Part shown: positions 8,189 to 16,653 of the stretch, one piece after another | How the letters are laid out: every line of letters starts with the position of its first letter | How positions within the stretch are numbered: position 1 is the first letter of the stretch | NCBI RefSeq assembly: GCF_002844375.1 | Contig: NZ_CP024199.1 | Coordinates: 3,326,001 to 3,390,000 of the forward strand | Direction of reading: 5' to 3' | Source: Thalassospira marina | Lineage (GTDB): Bacteria > Pseudomonadota > Alphaproteobacteria > Rhodospirillales > Thalassospiraceae | Length of the DNA stretch: 64,000 nt | Notes under the pieces: generated by a model | What the model saw: only the letters and a program-made list of their open reading frames with translations | Told to the model about the DNA's origin: nothing | Database searches by the model: none | Position numbers and translations under genes: made by a program

Positions 8189-8217
8189 TTGAAAGACGAT
8201 AAAACTCGGCCTATGTT
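8189..8217 (+). promoter_or_regulatory. Early rightward promoter of the prophage
   Basis: TTGAAA (8189-8194), a 17-base spacer and TATGTT (8212-8217) make a good sigma-70-type promoter 70 bases before the ner-like start. It lies just downstream of the candidate operator, so a bound repressor could block it. Confidence 0.6.
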
Positions 8218-8288
8218 TTTCCTGTTCCTGAAATTAAACACTCAAAACAAACCAGCCTGGCGGGGCTGGTCGGAGCGAGGAAAGACAA

Positions 8289-8588
8289 ATGGCGCGTCTG
8301 CGCGACAAGCAACCAGAGGAAATCAGGTTTCTACTGAACCGTAAGGGGATGACCTTCGCCTATATTGACCGGAAGTACCAACTCCCGACCGATACAGCCT
8401 GCAAAGCAGCACGGGTGCCGCATGCAGAAGGCGAAGCGGCCATTGCAGACGCATTGGGCCTTTCTGCCTGCAAAATCTGGCCCTCACGGTTTGACAGTCG
8501 CACAGGTGAGCGCCTCAAGCCTCAACCTGCCGAGAACTATAATGCCCGGCCCCGCCTGCGTCACTGTCTAAAAGGAGAAGCAGCGTGA
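8289..8588 (+). CDS. ner: Ner-like winged helix-turn-helix regulator
   Basis: This 99-residue protein of the Ner/SfsB family has the typical core: an HTH (MTFAYIDRKYQLPTDTACKAA), then EAAIADALGLSACKIWPSRF. The IWPSR signature is characteristic. In Mu, Ner shuts down early transcription and repressor synthesis. It is the first gene of the rightward operon, with GAGGAAAG before the ATG. The C-terminal 25 residues are a variable tail. Confidence 0.88.
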   Translation: MARLRDKQPEEIRFLLNRKGMTFAYIDRKYQLPTDTACKAARVPHAEGEAAIADALGLSACKIWPSRFDSRTGERLKPQPAENYNARPRLRHCLKGEAA

Positions 8589-8659
8589 ACGGTGGTGATT
8601 TGCCTGACTATTTCATGAATTCCCCTGTGAGCGGTTTGTCTGGTCGCTGCCGAGCATAG
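8585..8659 (+). CDS. Possible 24-residue small protein
   Basis: A GTG overlapping the ner stop (GTGA) opens a 24-codon frame (VNGGDLPDYFMNSPVSG...) with GGAGAAG upstream. Only the coupling and ribosome site support it; no family is recognised. Confidence 0.25.
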   Translation: MNGGDLPDYFMNSPVSGLSGRCRA

Positions 8660-8712
8660 GGGAAACGGCGGCAGCGTGAAATCCCCCTCTCATCCCCCGC
8701 GCCGCCGCCGGT

Positions 8713-8740
8713 CTCTTAATTTGTTTTTTAAGTCTCTTAA
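8713..8740 (+). repeat. Paired CTCTTAA words before the ParB-like gene
   Basis: CTCTTAA occurs at 8713-8719 and 8734-8740, 21 bases apart, just before the ParB-like start. The same word is paired 10 bases apart at 27647-27663. Helical spacing suggests a regulator site; this is only a hint. Confidence 0.35.
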
Positions 8741-8750
8741 GGGGTTCTGA

Positions 8751-9614
8751 ATGTCGCAAATGATTGAAATATCGGCAATTGAGGTTGGAGAACGGTTACG
8801 TGCCGTTGATGCTGATTACGTAACCGTATTGGCGGAAAGCATGCGCCAAAGCGGAAAGGTTTTGCAGGCCATTGCGGTTCGCAAGTTTTTCAAAAAGGGA
8901 GACTTGCACCCGAGCTATTCGCTGATGGCCGGTGCACACCGGCTGGAGGCAGCCAAACTGGCTGGCATGACGGAAATTCCCGCCGAGGTGCACGACAATC
9001 TGTCAGACCTGCAGGCGCGTCTTTTTGAGATTGATGAGAACCTTTTAAGACATGAATTGAACCCGCTTGATCGCGCGGTTTTCCTTGCAGAGCGCAAATC
9101 GGTTTACGAGGCGCTGCACCCTGAAACAAAGAATGGTGGTGATAAGGGTAATCAGCATACCGGCGGAAAAAAGAGGCAGAGCGACACGATGTCGTTTAGC
9201 CAGGATGCAGCGGAAAAGACCGGTCTTAATCCGCGCACCATCGAACGTGCGGTGGCGATTGCGCGCAAAATTTCGCCGGAAATTCGCAAGTCTTTAGCCG
9301 GAACGGCATTTTCCAAAAACCAGAATGAGCTTTTGCTGCTGGCCAAACAGGAACCGGCACAACAGGCGAAAATTGTTGATTTGATCCTGCGCGAGGATGC
9401 GGGGGTGAAGTCAGTCAAGGCCGCGATTGCGCGGGTTGGTGGCAGGCCTACAGAAGTGCCGGACCCGGCCCTGCAGCAATTAAAGAAACTGATGGATGCC
9501 TGGCGGCACGCCGGTGCACCGGTCAGGCGTGATTTTGTCGCCAGCCTGTCACAAGGCGACCGGGCGGTTTTGAGCGCCCTTCTTGCCGGGCCTGATATGG
9601 CGGAGGTCGCGTAA
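8751..9614 (+). CDS. ParB/Spo0J N-terminal domain protein
   Basis: This 287-residue protein has a ParB nuclease-like N domain at about 5-105 (RQSGKVLQAIAVR, then GAHRLEAAKLAG; the GxHR motif is seen as GAHR). An ENLLRHELNPLDRAV stretch and an HTH-like middle follow. Such proteins occur in the early region of several alphaproteobacterial Mu-like phages, but their role is not established. There is no partner ParA here, so plasmid-style partitioning is unlikely. The stop overlaps the next start (TAATG). Confidence 0.85.
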   Translation: MSQMIEISAIEVGERLRAVDADYVTVLAESMRQSGKVLQAIAVRKFFKKGDLHPSYSLMAGAHRLEAAKLAGMTEIPAEVHDNLSDLQARLFEIDENLLRHELNPLDRAVFLAERKSVYEALHPETKNGGDKGNQHTGGKKRQSDTMSFSQDAAEKTGLNPRTIERAVAIARKISPEIRKSLAGTAFSKNQNELLLLAKQEPAQQAKIVDLILREDAGVKSVKAAIARVGGRPTEVPDPALQQLKKLMDAWRHAGAPVRRDFVASLSQGDRAVLSALLAGPDMAEVA

Positions 9615-10078
9615 TGGTTAAGCGTAGGGAAGATGGCGGAACGCTGGACCTTTTCACAGACTGGGAGCCGCCCAAAGTTGGGGTGCAGTTTGAGGATAAA
9701 AGCCGTATTCGAGCCAGTAATGTTGCTGCGCGTATCAGCCGTATGGTGGCGGAGGTCATGCGGGAGTCCGGGGTGAGCCGCGAAGAGCTGGCATCGGCCA
9801 TGAGCGCGTTTTTGGGGCATCCGGTATCCAAGGCGATGTTGGACGCCTATGCCACACAGGCACGTGGCGACCACAATATCAGCCTGGCACGCGCCATTGC
9901 GCTGGTTGCCGTGACGAAAGACGCGCGTGTGATTGGTACCGAGCTTGACCCGCTGGGACTGGCTGTGGTGCCCAAGCGCGACCTGCACGGGTTGCGCCAT
10001 CTGGCATGGCAGGAGCGGACCCGCAAGGCCCAGGCAATGGCAGATGCTGAATATCAGATGTGGAAGGGGTTGGCGTGA
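9614..10078 (+). CDS. Early phage protein of unknown function, upstream of transposase
   Basis: This 154-residue soluble protein is rich in charged residues. It sits between the ParB-like gene and MuA with stop/start overlaps on both sides (TAATG and TGATG), so translation is coupled. Residues 40-90 (SRMVAEVMRESGVSREELASAMSAFLG) look like a helix-turn-helix with possible DNA-binding role. No further family recognised. Confidence 0.75.
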   Translation: MVKRREDGGTLDLFTDWEPPKVGVQFEDKSRIRASNVAARISRMVAEVMRESGVSREELASAMSAFLGHPVSKAMLDAYATQARGDHNISLARAIALVAVTKDARVIGTELDPLGLAVVPKRDLHGLRHLAWQERTRKAQAMADAEYQMWKGLA

Positions 10079-12027
10079 TGCAGGAATGGTACTCGCCAGC
10101 CGAAATCGCATCGTTGAACCTTCCGGGCATCCCCGAGACCGTGCGCGGAGTGAACATACTTGTTCAAAAACATGGCTGGCGGGACGCGATTACGGTCAAT
10201 GGATCGGAATTGGCTCGTAAACGAAAGGCTAGCGGTGGCGGCTGGGAATACTATTGGACGCTGTTTCCGATTTCTGCCCAAAAAGAGCTGCAAAGGCGCG
10301 AGATTGCGCGGAAGAAAAAAGAGAACATGGCGCGCGGCGAACGTGGCGTCACGGAAAATCGTGTTGACTGGGAATGGTTCGAGAGCCTTCCCGAAGAACG
10401 TCGCAAGAAAGCGCGGGACCGGTTTGCGATCCTTGAGGCGGTCTGTGCGCTGCAACGCGGTGCATTATCAAAAGACCAGGCGGTTTACATCGTTGCCGCC
10501 CAGCAAAATGTTGGCGTTTCCACCGTCTATAATTGGTTCAAAATGGTGGAGGGGCTTGATCGGAAAGACTGGCTGCCTGCCCTTTGCCCGCGCCATACCG
10601 GGCGCACGAAAACAGTGCCCTGTGACCCGATGGCATGGGAGTTTTTGAAAGCTGACTTCCTGCGCCTGTCGAAGCCCCCCTTTACGGCCTGTTATTTGCG
10701 CCTTGAAAGGGCAGCGAAAGAGCATGGCTGGTCGATCCCCGCTGCCCGCACCCTTGAACGCCGGTTAATGAGTGAAATTCCCGAGCCGGTGCGTGTTTTG
10801 CTGCGCGAGGGGAGCGAAAAACTCAAAATGATGTATCCGCCGCAGGTGCGGGATCGTACCGAGTTCCATGCGATGGAGGCGGTCAATATCGACGGTCACA
10901 ACTGGGATGTGTTTGTGAAATTCCCGGATGGGGAAGTCACCCGCCCGATGATGATTGCGATACAGGATTTGTATTCCAACAAATGCGTGGCATGGCGGGT
11001 CGATAAATCGGAAAATTCCGATCTGGTGCGCCTGGCCTTTGGCGATTTGTTCCGCGATTACGGCATTCCTGACCATTGCTGGTTGGATAACGGTCGCGGC
11101 TTTGCCGCCAAGTGCATTACCGGCGGAACACCGAACCGGTTTCGCTTCAAGGTCAAGCCCGAGGAACCAAGCGGCATTTTGACCGCGCTGGGCGTGAATA
11201 TTCATTGGACGACCCCGTATTCAGGGCAATCCAAGCCTATTGAACGCATGTTCAGGGATTTTTGCGATCACATTGCAAAGCACCCGGCCTTTCAGGGGGC
11301 CTATACCGGCAATAGCCCAATGGCAAAACCGGAAGATTATGCCAGCCGGGCGATCCCGCTTGATGAATTCCTCAAGGTGGTGGGTGAAGGCATTCGCCAG
11401 CACAATGCCAGACCAAAACGCAATACGCGCGTTTGCGGGCGTATCCGGTCGTTTGACCAGGCATTTGAAGAAAGCTACGCCAACTCGGTCATCCGCAAGG
11501 CCGCCCCCGAGCAGCTGCGCATGTGCCTGCTGGCTGCCGAACAGATCCGTACGGACAAGCGCAGTGGCCGCATCGAACTGATGGGGAATACCTATTGGTC
11601 CGACTGTCTGCATGAGCATATCGGCAAGCCGATCATGGTGCGGTTTGACCCGGATTTCCTGCATGAGAGCGTTTTTGCCTATCGCCTTGATGGCAGCTTT
11701 ATTGGCGAGGTCGAGCTTTGGGAGGCCAGCGGTTTTGCTGACCGCAATGCAGCGCGGGCGCATAACCGCAAGCGTCGGGCCTTTATCAATTTGACGCGCA
11801 AGGCTGCCGAGATCGAACGCACCTTGTCGATCGACGAATACATGCAGCTTCTGCCTGACCTTGAGGAAACAACCCCGTCACCGCAACCGGCAGCGGTGCG
11901 AATGGTAACGGGTAATCTGGCCAGACAGGCCGAAGCCGCGCCAGTTTCAAATCAGGATTTACAGGAAGAGTTTTCAAGGAATTTCCGCGCTGGCCTGCAG
12001 ATTTTGCAGGGTGGTCGGGAAGAGTGA
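10078..12027 (+). CDS. MuA-type transposase (DDE recombinase)
   Basis: This 649-residue protein starts at the ATG coupled to the previous stop. It has an N-terminal winged-helix Mu DNA-binding domain (EWYSPAEIASLNLPGIPETVRG), central end-binding domains, an RNase H-like core and a beta-barrel C-terminal part. The catalytic triad is Asp272 (NIDGH), Asp337 (WLDNGRG) and Glu389 (KPIERMF), nearly the same positions as D269, D336 and E392 of Mu. It joins phage ends to target DNA with a 5-bp stagger, matching the ACGGG duplication found at the ends. Confidence 0.96.
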   Translation: MQEWYSPAEIASLNLPGIPETVRGVNILVQKHGWRDAITVNGSELARKRKASGGGWEYYWTLFPISAQKELQRREIARKKKENMARGERGVTENRVDWEWFESLPEERRKKARDRFAILEAVCALQRGALSKDQAVYIVAAQQNVGVSTVYNWFKMVEGLDRKDWLPALCPRHTGRTKTVPCDPMAWEFLKADFLRLSKPPFTACYLRLERAAKEHGWSIPAARTLERRLMSEIPEPVRVLLREGSEKLKMMYPPQVRDRTEFHAMEAVNIDGHNWDVFVKFPDGEVTRPMMIAIQDLYSNKCVAWRVDKSENSDLVRLAFGDLFRDYGIPDHCWLDNGRGFAAKCITGGTPNRFRFKVKPEEPSGILTALGVNIHWTTPYSGQSKPIERMFRDFCDHIAKHPAFQGAYTGNSPMAKPEDYASRAIPLDEFLKVVGEGIRQHNARPKRNTRVCGRIRSFDQAFEESYANSVIRKAAPEQLRMCLLAAEQIRTDKRSGRIELMGNTYWSDCLHEHIGKPIMVRFDPDFLHESVFAYRLDGSFIGEVELWEASGFADRNAARAHNRKRRAFINLTRKAAEIERTLSIDEYMQLLPDLEETTPSPQPAAVRMVTGNLARQAEAAPVSNQDLQEEFSRNFRAGLQILQGGREE

Positions 12028-12089
12028 GAGCGCGCCGCCGCCAAGCATAGCGCGCCCTCGTGATCAACAAGGACCAAAAGGAAAATAGC

Positions 12090-13070
12090 ATGAACACATC
12101 TGCTGGAACAGATCAGACATTTAGTGATGCGGAGATTGAAGAAATCCGCGCATCCTGCCAGGCGGTGATGGAGGCCGAAGGATATAGCCAGGCTGATGTC
12201 TCGCGCCTGGCGGGGATCAAATACGGCACCTTTACTGGCTGGTTCAAGGGCACTTATGCGGGCAACAACTCCCGTGTGGCGGGCGAAGTGCAGATATGGC
12301 TTTCGAGCCTTGGTGAGAAAAAGGAAGCTGCGACACGCACGCCGCGTTTGCCCGACTATATCGAAACGCCGTCAACGCGCGAATTTATCGATGCGCTGCG
12401 ATTTGGACACATTTTGCCGGAGATCGTGATTATCGCCGGGGGTGCCGGGATCAGTAAAACGACCGCCTGCGAGCATTATGCCCGAACCAATCGCAATGTA
12501 TGGCTGGCAACGATGGACCCAAGTTCCAAGGGGACACACGGCCTGCTGGTCGAGCTGGCCGAGGTCATGGATGTGACCGAAAAGCATGCTGCGAGGCTGG
12601 CAAAGGCGATTTGCCGCCGGGTGGAGGGCACCAAGGGCCTGATCATTATTGATGAAGCGCAGCATCTGACAACAGAAGCCCTTGACCAGGTGCGGTCAAT
12701 TTATGACCGGGCGCACGGGACGGTCGGTGTGGCTTTGGTCGGTAACGAACAGGTTTATGCGCGGTTGGAAGGCAATGGCCGCAAGGCGGGCTTTGCCCAG
12801 CTTTTCTCCCGTGTCGGGGTTCGTATTACCCAGTCGCAACCGCGTGCGGAAGATATGTGCGCACTGGTGAAAGCATGGGGCATTACCGACAAGGAAGAAA
12901 TCAGGGTGTTGAAGGCCATCGCCCGCAAACCGGGTGCGCTGCGCGGGATGATGAAAACCTTGCAACTGGCCACCATGCTGGCAGTGGGTGCCGGGGTACC
13001 GCGCACCATTGAGCATATCAAGATGGCCTACGACAAGCATTCATCCTCTTTCGTTTCCAGCGGTTCGTAA
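12090..13070 (+). CDS. MuB-type AAA+ target-selection ATPase
   Basis: This 326-residue protein starts at ATG 12090 with AAAAGGAAAA upstream. An N-terminal HTH (EGYSQADVSRLAGIKYGTF) is followed by a P-loop ATPase domain with Walker A-like GGAGISKTTA and Walker B GLIIIDEAQH. This order is the MuB/TniB layout. It binds target DNA, activates MuA and gives target immunity. The longer in-frame start at 12060 has no ribosome site. Confidence 0.94.
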   Translation: MNTSAGTDQTFSDAEIEEIRASCQAVMEAEGYSQADVSRLAGIKYGTFTGWFKGTYAGNNSRVAGEVQIWLSSLGEKKEAATRTPRLPDYIETPSTREFIDALRFGHILPEIVIIAGGAGISKTTACEHYARTNRNVWLATMDPSSKGTHGLLVELAEVMDVTEKHAARLAKAICRRVEGTKGLIIIDEAQHLTTEALDQVRSIYDRAHGTVGVALVGNEQVYARLEGNGRKAGFAQLFSRVGVRITQSQPRAEDMCALVKAWGITDKEEIRVLKAIARKPGALRGMMKTLQLATMLAVGAGVPRTIEHIKMAYDKHSSSFVSSGS

Positions 13071-13081
13071 GGGGGCACGTC

Positions 13082-13378
13082 ATGCTTAGTCAAAAACTCG
13101 CAAATGTGACTGCGGCGCTCCGCAAGATGGCGCACCAGACCGGGGGCAAGTTGAGCCTTGATGCGGCGACCACCGACATTCTGCTGACCAACCTGCAGGA
13201 GCTCGCTGACCGGTTTGAAACCTATGAGAAAACGAACGGGCCGCTGATTGTGGGCGAGGCCAGCCTGCTTGCGATTGAGCGCGGTGTGGCGCGGGGACAG
13301 GTGGTCAATCTTGCGGATCGCCGCACAAGCCGGGCGCTGCGCCATGACCTGACGCCTGGTCCCGGAGGTGCCGCATGA
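13082..13378 (+). CDS. Small early phage protein, unknown
   Basis: 98 residues, mostly helical (ANVTAALRKMAHQTGG, then TDILLTNLQELADRFETYE), with a basic region around 70-90. The position after MuB is typical of small accessory early genes. No family recognised. Its stop overlaps the next small frame (ATGA). Confidence 0.65.
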   Translation: MLSQKLANVTAALRKMAHQTGGKLSLDAATTDILLTNLQELADRFETYEKTNGPLIVGEASLLAIERGVARGQVVNLADRRTSRALRHDLTPGPGGAA

Positions 13379-13458
13379 AACGGTCGCGCATTCCCTTCAT
13401 TCGCCTCCTCATTCAACAGGTGCGCTTTTTGCGGACCCTGCAAAGGAAGACCCAATGA
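13375..13458 (+). CDS. Possible 27-residue basic peptide
   Basis: ATG 13375 overlaps the previous stop, and its own stop overlaps the next start (ATGA at both ends). It encodes a basic, hydrophobic 27-mer (MKRSRIPFIRLLIQQVRF...). The double coupling suggests it may be a translated coupling peptide; nothing else supports it. Confidence 0.3.
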   Translation: MKRSRIPFIRLLIQQVRFLRTLQRKTQ

Positions 13459-13970
13459 CCACCATGATGACTACGATGGCAGAGATTGAACTTAAAACGC
13501 AGGGCTATGCCGCCGCGCGTGCAGAGCTTGAGGAAGCTGTCAAGGCCCTGCAGGAAGACCTCGATAAGGTTAAGGCCCGCTATATGGGCATGATCCGCAA
13601 ACAGATTGAGAGTGTGCGCGAGCATGAGCACGAACTTTCAGCCCTGATCACGAAAGCGCCAGGTCTGTTTGAAAAACCCAAATCGCGCACTTTTGCGGGC
13701 ATCAAGGTTGGTTATGCCAAGCAGCCGGGCCGTCTTGAATGCCCCGATGATGACCAGCTGATCAGTGCGATCCGCAAGCTGTTTCCCGACAGCGCCAAAA
13801 CGCTGATCAAAACCACCGAAAAGCCGGTCAAATCCGCCCTTTCCAACATGAATGCAAAAGACCTGAAGCGCCTTGGCGTTTCGGTGGTCGATGCCACCGA
13901 TGTCGTCATTGTCAAGCCGCAGGACAGTGACGTTGACAAGCTGGTTGCGGCGCTGATCGAGGAGGATTGA
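13455..13970 (+). CDS. gam: Gam-like host-nuclease inhibitor
   Basis: 171 residues from ATG 13455 (AAAGGAAGA upstream). A long N-terminal coiled coil (about 12-65) is followed by a compact domain with FAGIKVGYAKQPGRL and later VSVVDATDVVIVKP. This is the layout of Mu Gam, a Ku-like dimer that coats DNA ends and protects them from exonucleases. The position after MuB fits Mu gene order. The assignment rests on overall pattern, so it is probable rather than certain. Confidence 0.75.
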   Translation: MTTMMTTMAEIELKTQGYAAARAELEEAVKALQEDLDKVKARYMGMIRKQIESVREHEHELSALITKAPGLFEKPKSRTFAGIKVGYAKQPGRLECPDDDQLISAIRKLFPDSAKTLIKTTEKPVKSALSNMNAKDLKRLGVSVVDATDVVIVKPQDSDVDKLVAALIEED

Positions 13971-13973
13971 AGG

Positions 13974-14402
13974 ATGTCTTTCGAAGAGATTGCCCCGCCG
14001 CCCAAATATGCACCTGTGTCGATCGAGCCGGATGAGATCGTGATTTCGACCCGCAGCATGCGCAAATGCCAGATGGTGGTGCTGCGCTTTGGTGAGGGTG
14101 CCGTCAAGCGCCTGAAGCTGCGCGTTGGTCATCACTATCTGGCGCGCTGGGGGTCGGCGGAGCATCAGGGAAAGTTGCGGTTAAGCGAGGTTTCTCGCGG
14201 GTGGGAATTGAAACAGCCCAAACGCAGCAAAATTGCCCAGATTACCTTTTCGCGCCTGCCCGCCAGTTACCAGGGCAAGCAGTTCTCGGGCAAGCGTATT
14301 ACCGCCGAACAGATCGACGGGGTGCCGGGGCGTTCGGAACCGTTTGTTCAACTGGTCCTGCCGGTGGATTTCTTTGCGGAGCCTGATCATGAGCAAGTCT
14401 AA
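13974..14402 (+). CDS. Early phage protein, unknown
   Basis: 142 residues with a very good ribosome site (AGGAGG, 7-base spacing). Predominantly beta-rich and basic in the middle (RKCQMVVLRFGEGAVKRLKL). No family recognised. It overlaps the next gene by 14 bases. Confidence 0.7.
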   Translation: MSFEEIAPPPKYAPVSIEPDEIVISTRSMRKCQMVVLRFGEGAVKRLKLRVGHHYLARWGSAEHQGKLRLSEVSRGWELKQPKRSKIAQITFSRLPASYQGKQFSGKRITAEQIDGVPGRSEPFVQLVLPVDFFAEPDHEQV

Positions 14403-14598
14403 AGCGCGGGATGTGTTTTGTGTCGAACTGGTTGATCAGGCGCTGGTTTACGTGATCGCCCGGTCGGCCAAAGGTGCGGTGAGCGTTGCAGCGCAAAGCG
14501 GTTTTGCCCCGGATCGCAGCAAGAAAGCCCGTTTGGTTGATACGCTGTTCGCCGAACGGGCGATCAATCGGAAACCGGCAAAAACGGAGGCTGCGTGA
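14389..14598 (+). CDS. Small early phage protein, unknown
   Basis: 69 residues (MSKSKARDVFCVELVDQALVY...), overlapping both neighbours (14 bases upstream, TGATG downstream). Contains no recognisable domain; translational coupling is the main support. Confidence 0.6.
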   Translation: MSKSKARDVFCVELVDQALVYVIARSAKGAVSVAAQSGFAPDRSKKARLVDTLFAERAINRKPAKTEAA

Positions 14599-14822
14599 TG
14601 TATGCCTATTGCTATGGCAGCGGGGATATTCACATCGCGCCCGAGATGCCGGTTGAGGCAACGCTGTTGATGTCAGGGCCGGAAGCGATCCTGCGCTGGC
14701 GCATCGGTAACATTCGGCGGGTGCCTGGCATCCCCGCCGAAGTTTATGCCGGTGAAAAGCAGGCCATCACCCAGTTCAAAAGGTTTCTTCGGGTACCGCG
14801 CCGCAAAGTGCGGGGGGCCTGA
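14598..14822 (+). CDS. Small early phage protein, unknown
   Basis: 74 residues starting at the ATG that overlaps the previous stop. GGAGG precedes it. The sequence (MYAYCYGSGDIHIAPEMP) recalls host-nuclease-inhibitor-associated small proteins of Mu-like phages, but I cannot name a family. It ends just before a large inverted repeat. Confidence 0.6.
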   Translation: MYAYCYGSGDIHIAPEMPVEATLLMSGPEAILRWRIGNIRRVPGIPAEVYAGEKQAITQFKRFLRVPRRKVRGA

Positions 14823-14829
14823 AGGCGAA

Positions 14830-14877
14830 AACCGGGGCCACCCAAACCTGTTACGAGCTTTTGGTTTGGCCCCGGTT
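14830..14877 (+). promoter_or_regulatory. Large stem-loop in the early operon
   Basis: An 11-bp perfect stem (14830-14840 with 14867-14877) encloses 26 bases, and CCAAACC / GGTTTGG inside gives an alternative pairing. No T run follows, so it is not a simple terminator. It could be an attenuator, processing site or mRNA stabiliser. Confidence 0.45.
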
Positions 14878-15020
14878 CACCGCCTTAGCAACGAGCAGGT
14901 GGAAGCCTGTTCCTTGGTGCGGCGGCGAGCGGAGATGAGGGCGTTATTGCCGAAACCGTCAAGGCCGAAAGGCTGGCCGGAATGGCCCGCCGCACCACCC
15001 CGCAAAATCAGGAGCGAATG

Positions 15021-15314
15021 ATGAAGAAATTCAAGGGCTATTTGAACCATACACAGGTGCTGGCCGCCTGTACCAAAGCCGGTTTCGAAGTCGATACCTC
15101 GCGTTATGACGATGGTGGAGACTGGATCACTATTTTTGGCCGGTTCGCCGATGAACATATGTTCATCACCTATTCAAGCTGGAACGGCAAGTTCATAGGC
15201 AAGTCACCCGATGGCTCGTTTTTTAACGAGTCTAGCGAAGAGCTTGAGGGAACCGACTGGTACGACGCCATCCTCGACTTTCTCTATATCCCGGAAGAAG
15301 ACAAAGCCGCCTGA
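15021..15314 (+). CDS. Small acidic phage protein, unknown
   Basis: 97 residues beginning MKKFKGYLNHTQVLAACTKAG. I prefer ATG 15021 over 15018 because AGGAG then lies 6 bases away. The protein is acidic and aromatic in the second half (TYSSWNGKFIG, DWYDAILDFLY). No family is recognised. The 200 bases before it contain only the stem-loop and short frames without support. Confidence 0.65.
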   Translation: MKKFKGYLNHTQVLAACTKAGFEVDTSRYDDGGDWITIFGRFADEHMFITYSSWNGKFIGKSPDGSFFNESSEELEGTDWYDAILDFLYIPEEDKAA

Positions 15315-15315
15315 A

Positions 15316-15621
15316 ATGACCAAAACCCCACGCACAAACCCGGATGCACGCGCTGCTCTTGCCGATCTGGCGATGGTTGCTGCCGGGTTTGTGCGCGGGG
15401 ATCGACCGCGTGGAGCAGCCGCGCGGGGCCGTCTTTTAACAGCCCTGCATCATGCGAATGAAGTGTTGAGTGCCGGTAAGGAAGAGGCTTTTAGCGCCGA
15501 AGCCTTTGCCGACCCTGAACAGTTGATTCGGGCTTACATCGAGGCCGGTGGGAACTGGCAGAAACTCGTTGCCACTGTGAGCCGCCTATCCCTTGAAGGA
15601 GCGACCCGTCGTCATGAATAA
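15316..15621 (+). CDS. Small phage protein, unknown
   Basis: 101 residues from ATG 15316, one base after the previous stop. Alanine-rich and helical (DARAALADLAMVAAGFVRG). It overlaps the methyltransferase-like gene by 8 bases. No family recognised. Confidence 0.6.
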   Translation: MTKTPRTNPDARAALADLAMVAAGFVRGDRPRGAAARGRLLTALHHANEVLSAGKEEAFSAEAFADPEQLIRAYIEAGGNWQKLVATVSRLSLEGATRRHE

Positions 15622-16270
15622 CCAGTTGATCAAAGAGTTTGTCAATTTGCGACCAACGGGGGGATTTCGTGTGATCCTTGCGGACCCGGCGGTGAGCTTT
15701 GATAACTGGTCAGCCAAGGGAGAAGCGAAAAACGCCAAGGCGCATTATGACTGCATGAGCTTTGAGCAGATTGCCAAAATGCCGGTCAGTGCCCTGTGTG
15801 CCGATGATTGCGTGCTGTTTTTGTGGGTCACATGGCCAACCATGCCGCATTGGCAGGAAATGATTACCGGCTGGGGCTTTACCTTTGCCGGGCTCGCCTG
15901 GGAATGGCGCAAATACAACCCTGAAACCGGCAAATATGCTTTTGGTCCCGGTTATGGCACGCGCAAGAACCTTGAGCCCTGCCTGATGTGCGCCAAGGGC
16001 AATCCATCGCTTAAATCAGCCTTGCCCGATGATCTGTTCGGGATGGGGCGTGTGCCTGTCGGGGTTCATTCCGTGCGCGACTGGATTGATTGGTGGCCCG
16101 ACGATGAAATTCGAGCGCCACGCCGTGAACATTCCCGCAAACCCGACGAACAGTATGACCGCATCGAAACGATGTTTGACGGGCCGTATCTGGAACTTTT
16201 CGCCCGTCAGAAACGCAAGGGCTGGGCTGCATGGGGCAACCAGACCGACAAGTTTGGAGAGGTGGCATGA
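15614..16270 (+). CDS. MT-A70-family adenine methyltransferase homologue with altered catalytic motif
   Basis: 218 residues. The fold of phage MT-A70 DNA N6-adenine methyltransferases is clear: an N-terminal RVILADP strand, HYDCMSFEQIAKMP, CVLFLWVTWPTMP, GYGTRKNLEPCL and a C-terminal LELFARQKRKGW. But the signature DPPW is DPAV here (residues 24-27): Asp is kept while the second Pro and Trp are lost. The enzyme may have changed activity or none. The start at 15614 follows GAAGGAG at a long 13-base spacing; a TTG start at 15593 is possible. Confidence 0.82.
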   Translation: MNNQLIKEFVNLRPTGGFRVILADPAVSFDNWSAKGEAKNAKAHYDCMSFEQIAKMPVSALCADDCVLFLWVTWPTMPHWQEMITGWGFTFAGLAWEWRKYNPETGKYAFGPGYGTRKNLEPCLMCAKGNPSLKSALPDDLFGMGRVPVGVHSVRDWIDWWPDDEIRAPRREHSRKPDEQYDRIETMFDGPYLELFARQKRKGWAAWGNQTDKFGEVA

Positions 16271-16653
16271 AAAACCATTTTCCCAATTGCGCACTTTCGA
16301 TCCGGCAGCCGTGGGCGCATCACATTCTGTTTGACGGAAAGAGGGTCGAAAACCGTTCCTGGCTTACCCGGTTTCGCGGGCCGTTTCTGATTCATGCTAG
16401 CGCCACCTTTGACGGCACAACGGCAGAAAGACGGGCCTTCATTGCGGATCATCCTCACAGCCCCCTAGGTGGTATTGTTGGTATGGTCACGCTGACCGAT
16501 CTGGTCACATCGTTGGATAGCCCGTGGTTTTACGGTCCCTACGGCTTTGTTCTGACCGATCCAAAACCGCTGGATTTTGTGCCCTGCAAGGGAAAGCTCG
16601 GCTTTTTCACACCCGACATTGATTTTGCGCTGCTGAAAGCGAGGGCATTATGA
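16267..16653 (+). CDS. ASCH/PUA-like domain protein
   Basis: 128 residues from the ATG overlapping the MT-A70 stop (ATGA). The ASCH features are visible: ALSIRQPWAHHILFDGKRVENRSW near the N-terminus, then GPFLIHAS and GGIVGMVTL. ASCH proteins bind RNA or modified bases, and some hydrolyse N4-acetylcytidine. Pairing directly with a methyltransferase-like gene suggests a role in nucleic-acid modification, but this is inference. Confidence 0.8.
   Translation: MKNHFPNCALSIRQPWAHHILFDGKRVENRSWLTRFRGPFLIHASATFDGTTAERRAFIADHPHSPLGGIVGMVTLTDLVTSLDSPWFYGPYGFVLTDPKPLDFVPCKGKLGFFTPDIDFALLKARAL

Noticed and set aside
8796..9129. Small minus-strand frames opposite the ParB-like gene
   Set aside because: Overlapping short shadows without ribosome sites.
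9152..10111. 319-codon minus-strand frame across the ParB-like and next genes
   Set aside because: Shadow of two coupled plus-strand genes; composition is not protein-like.
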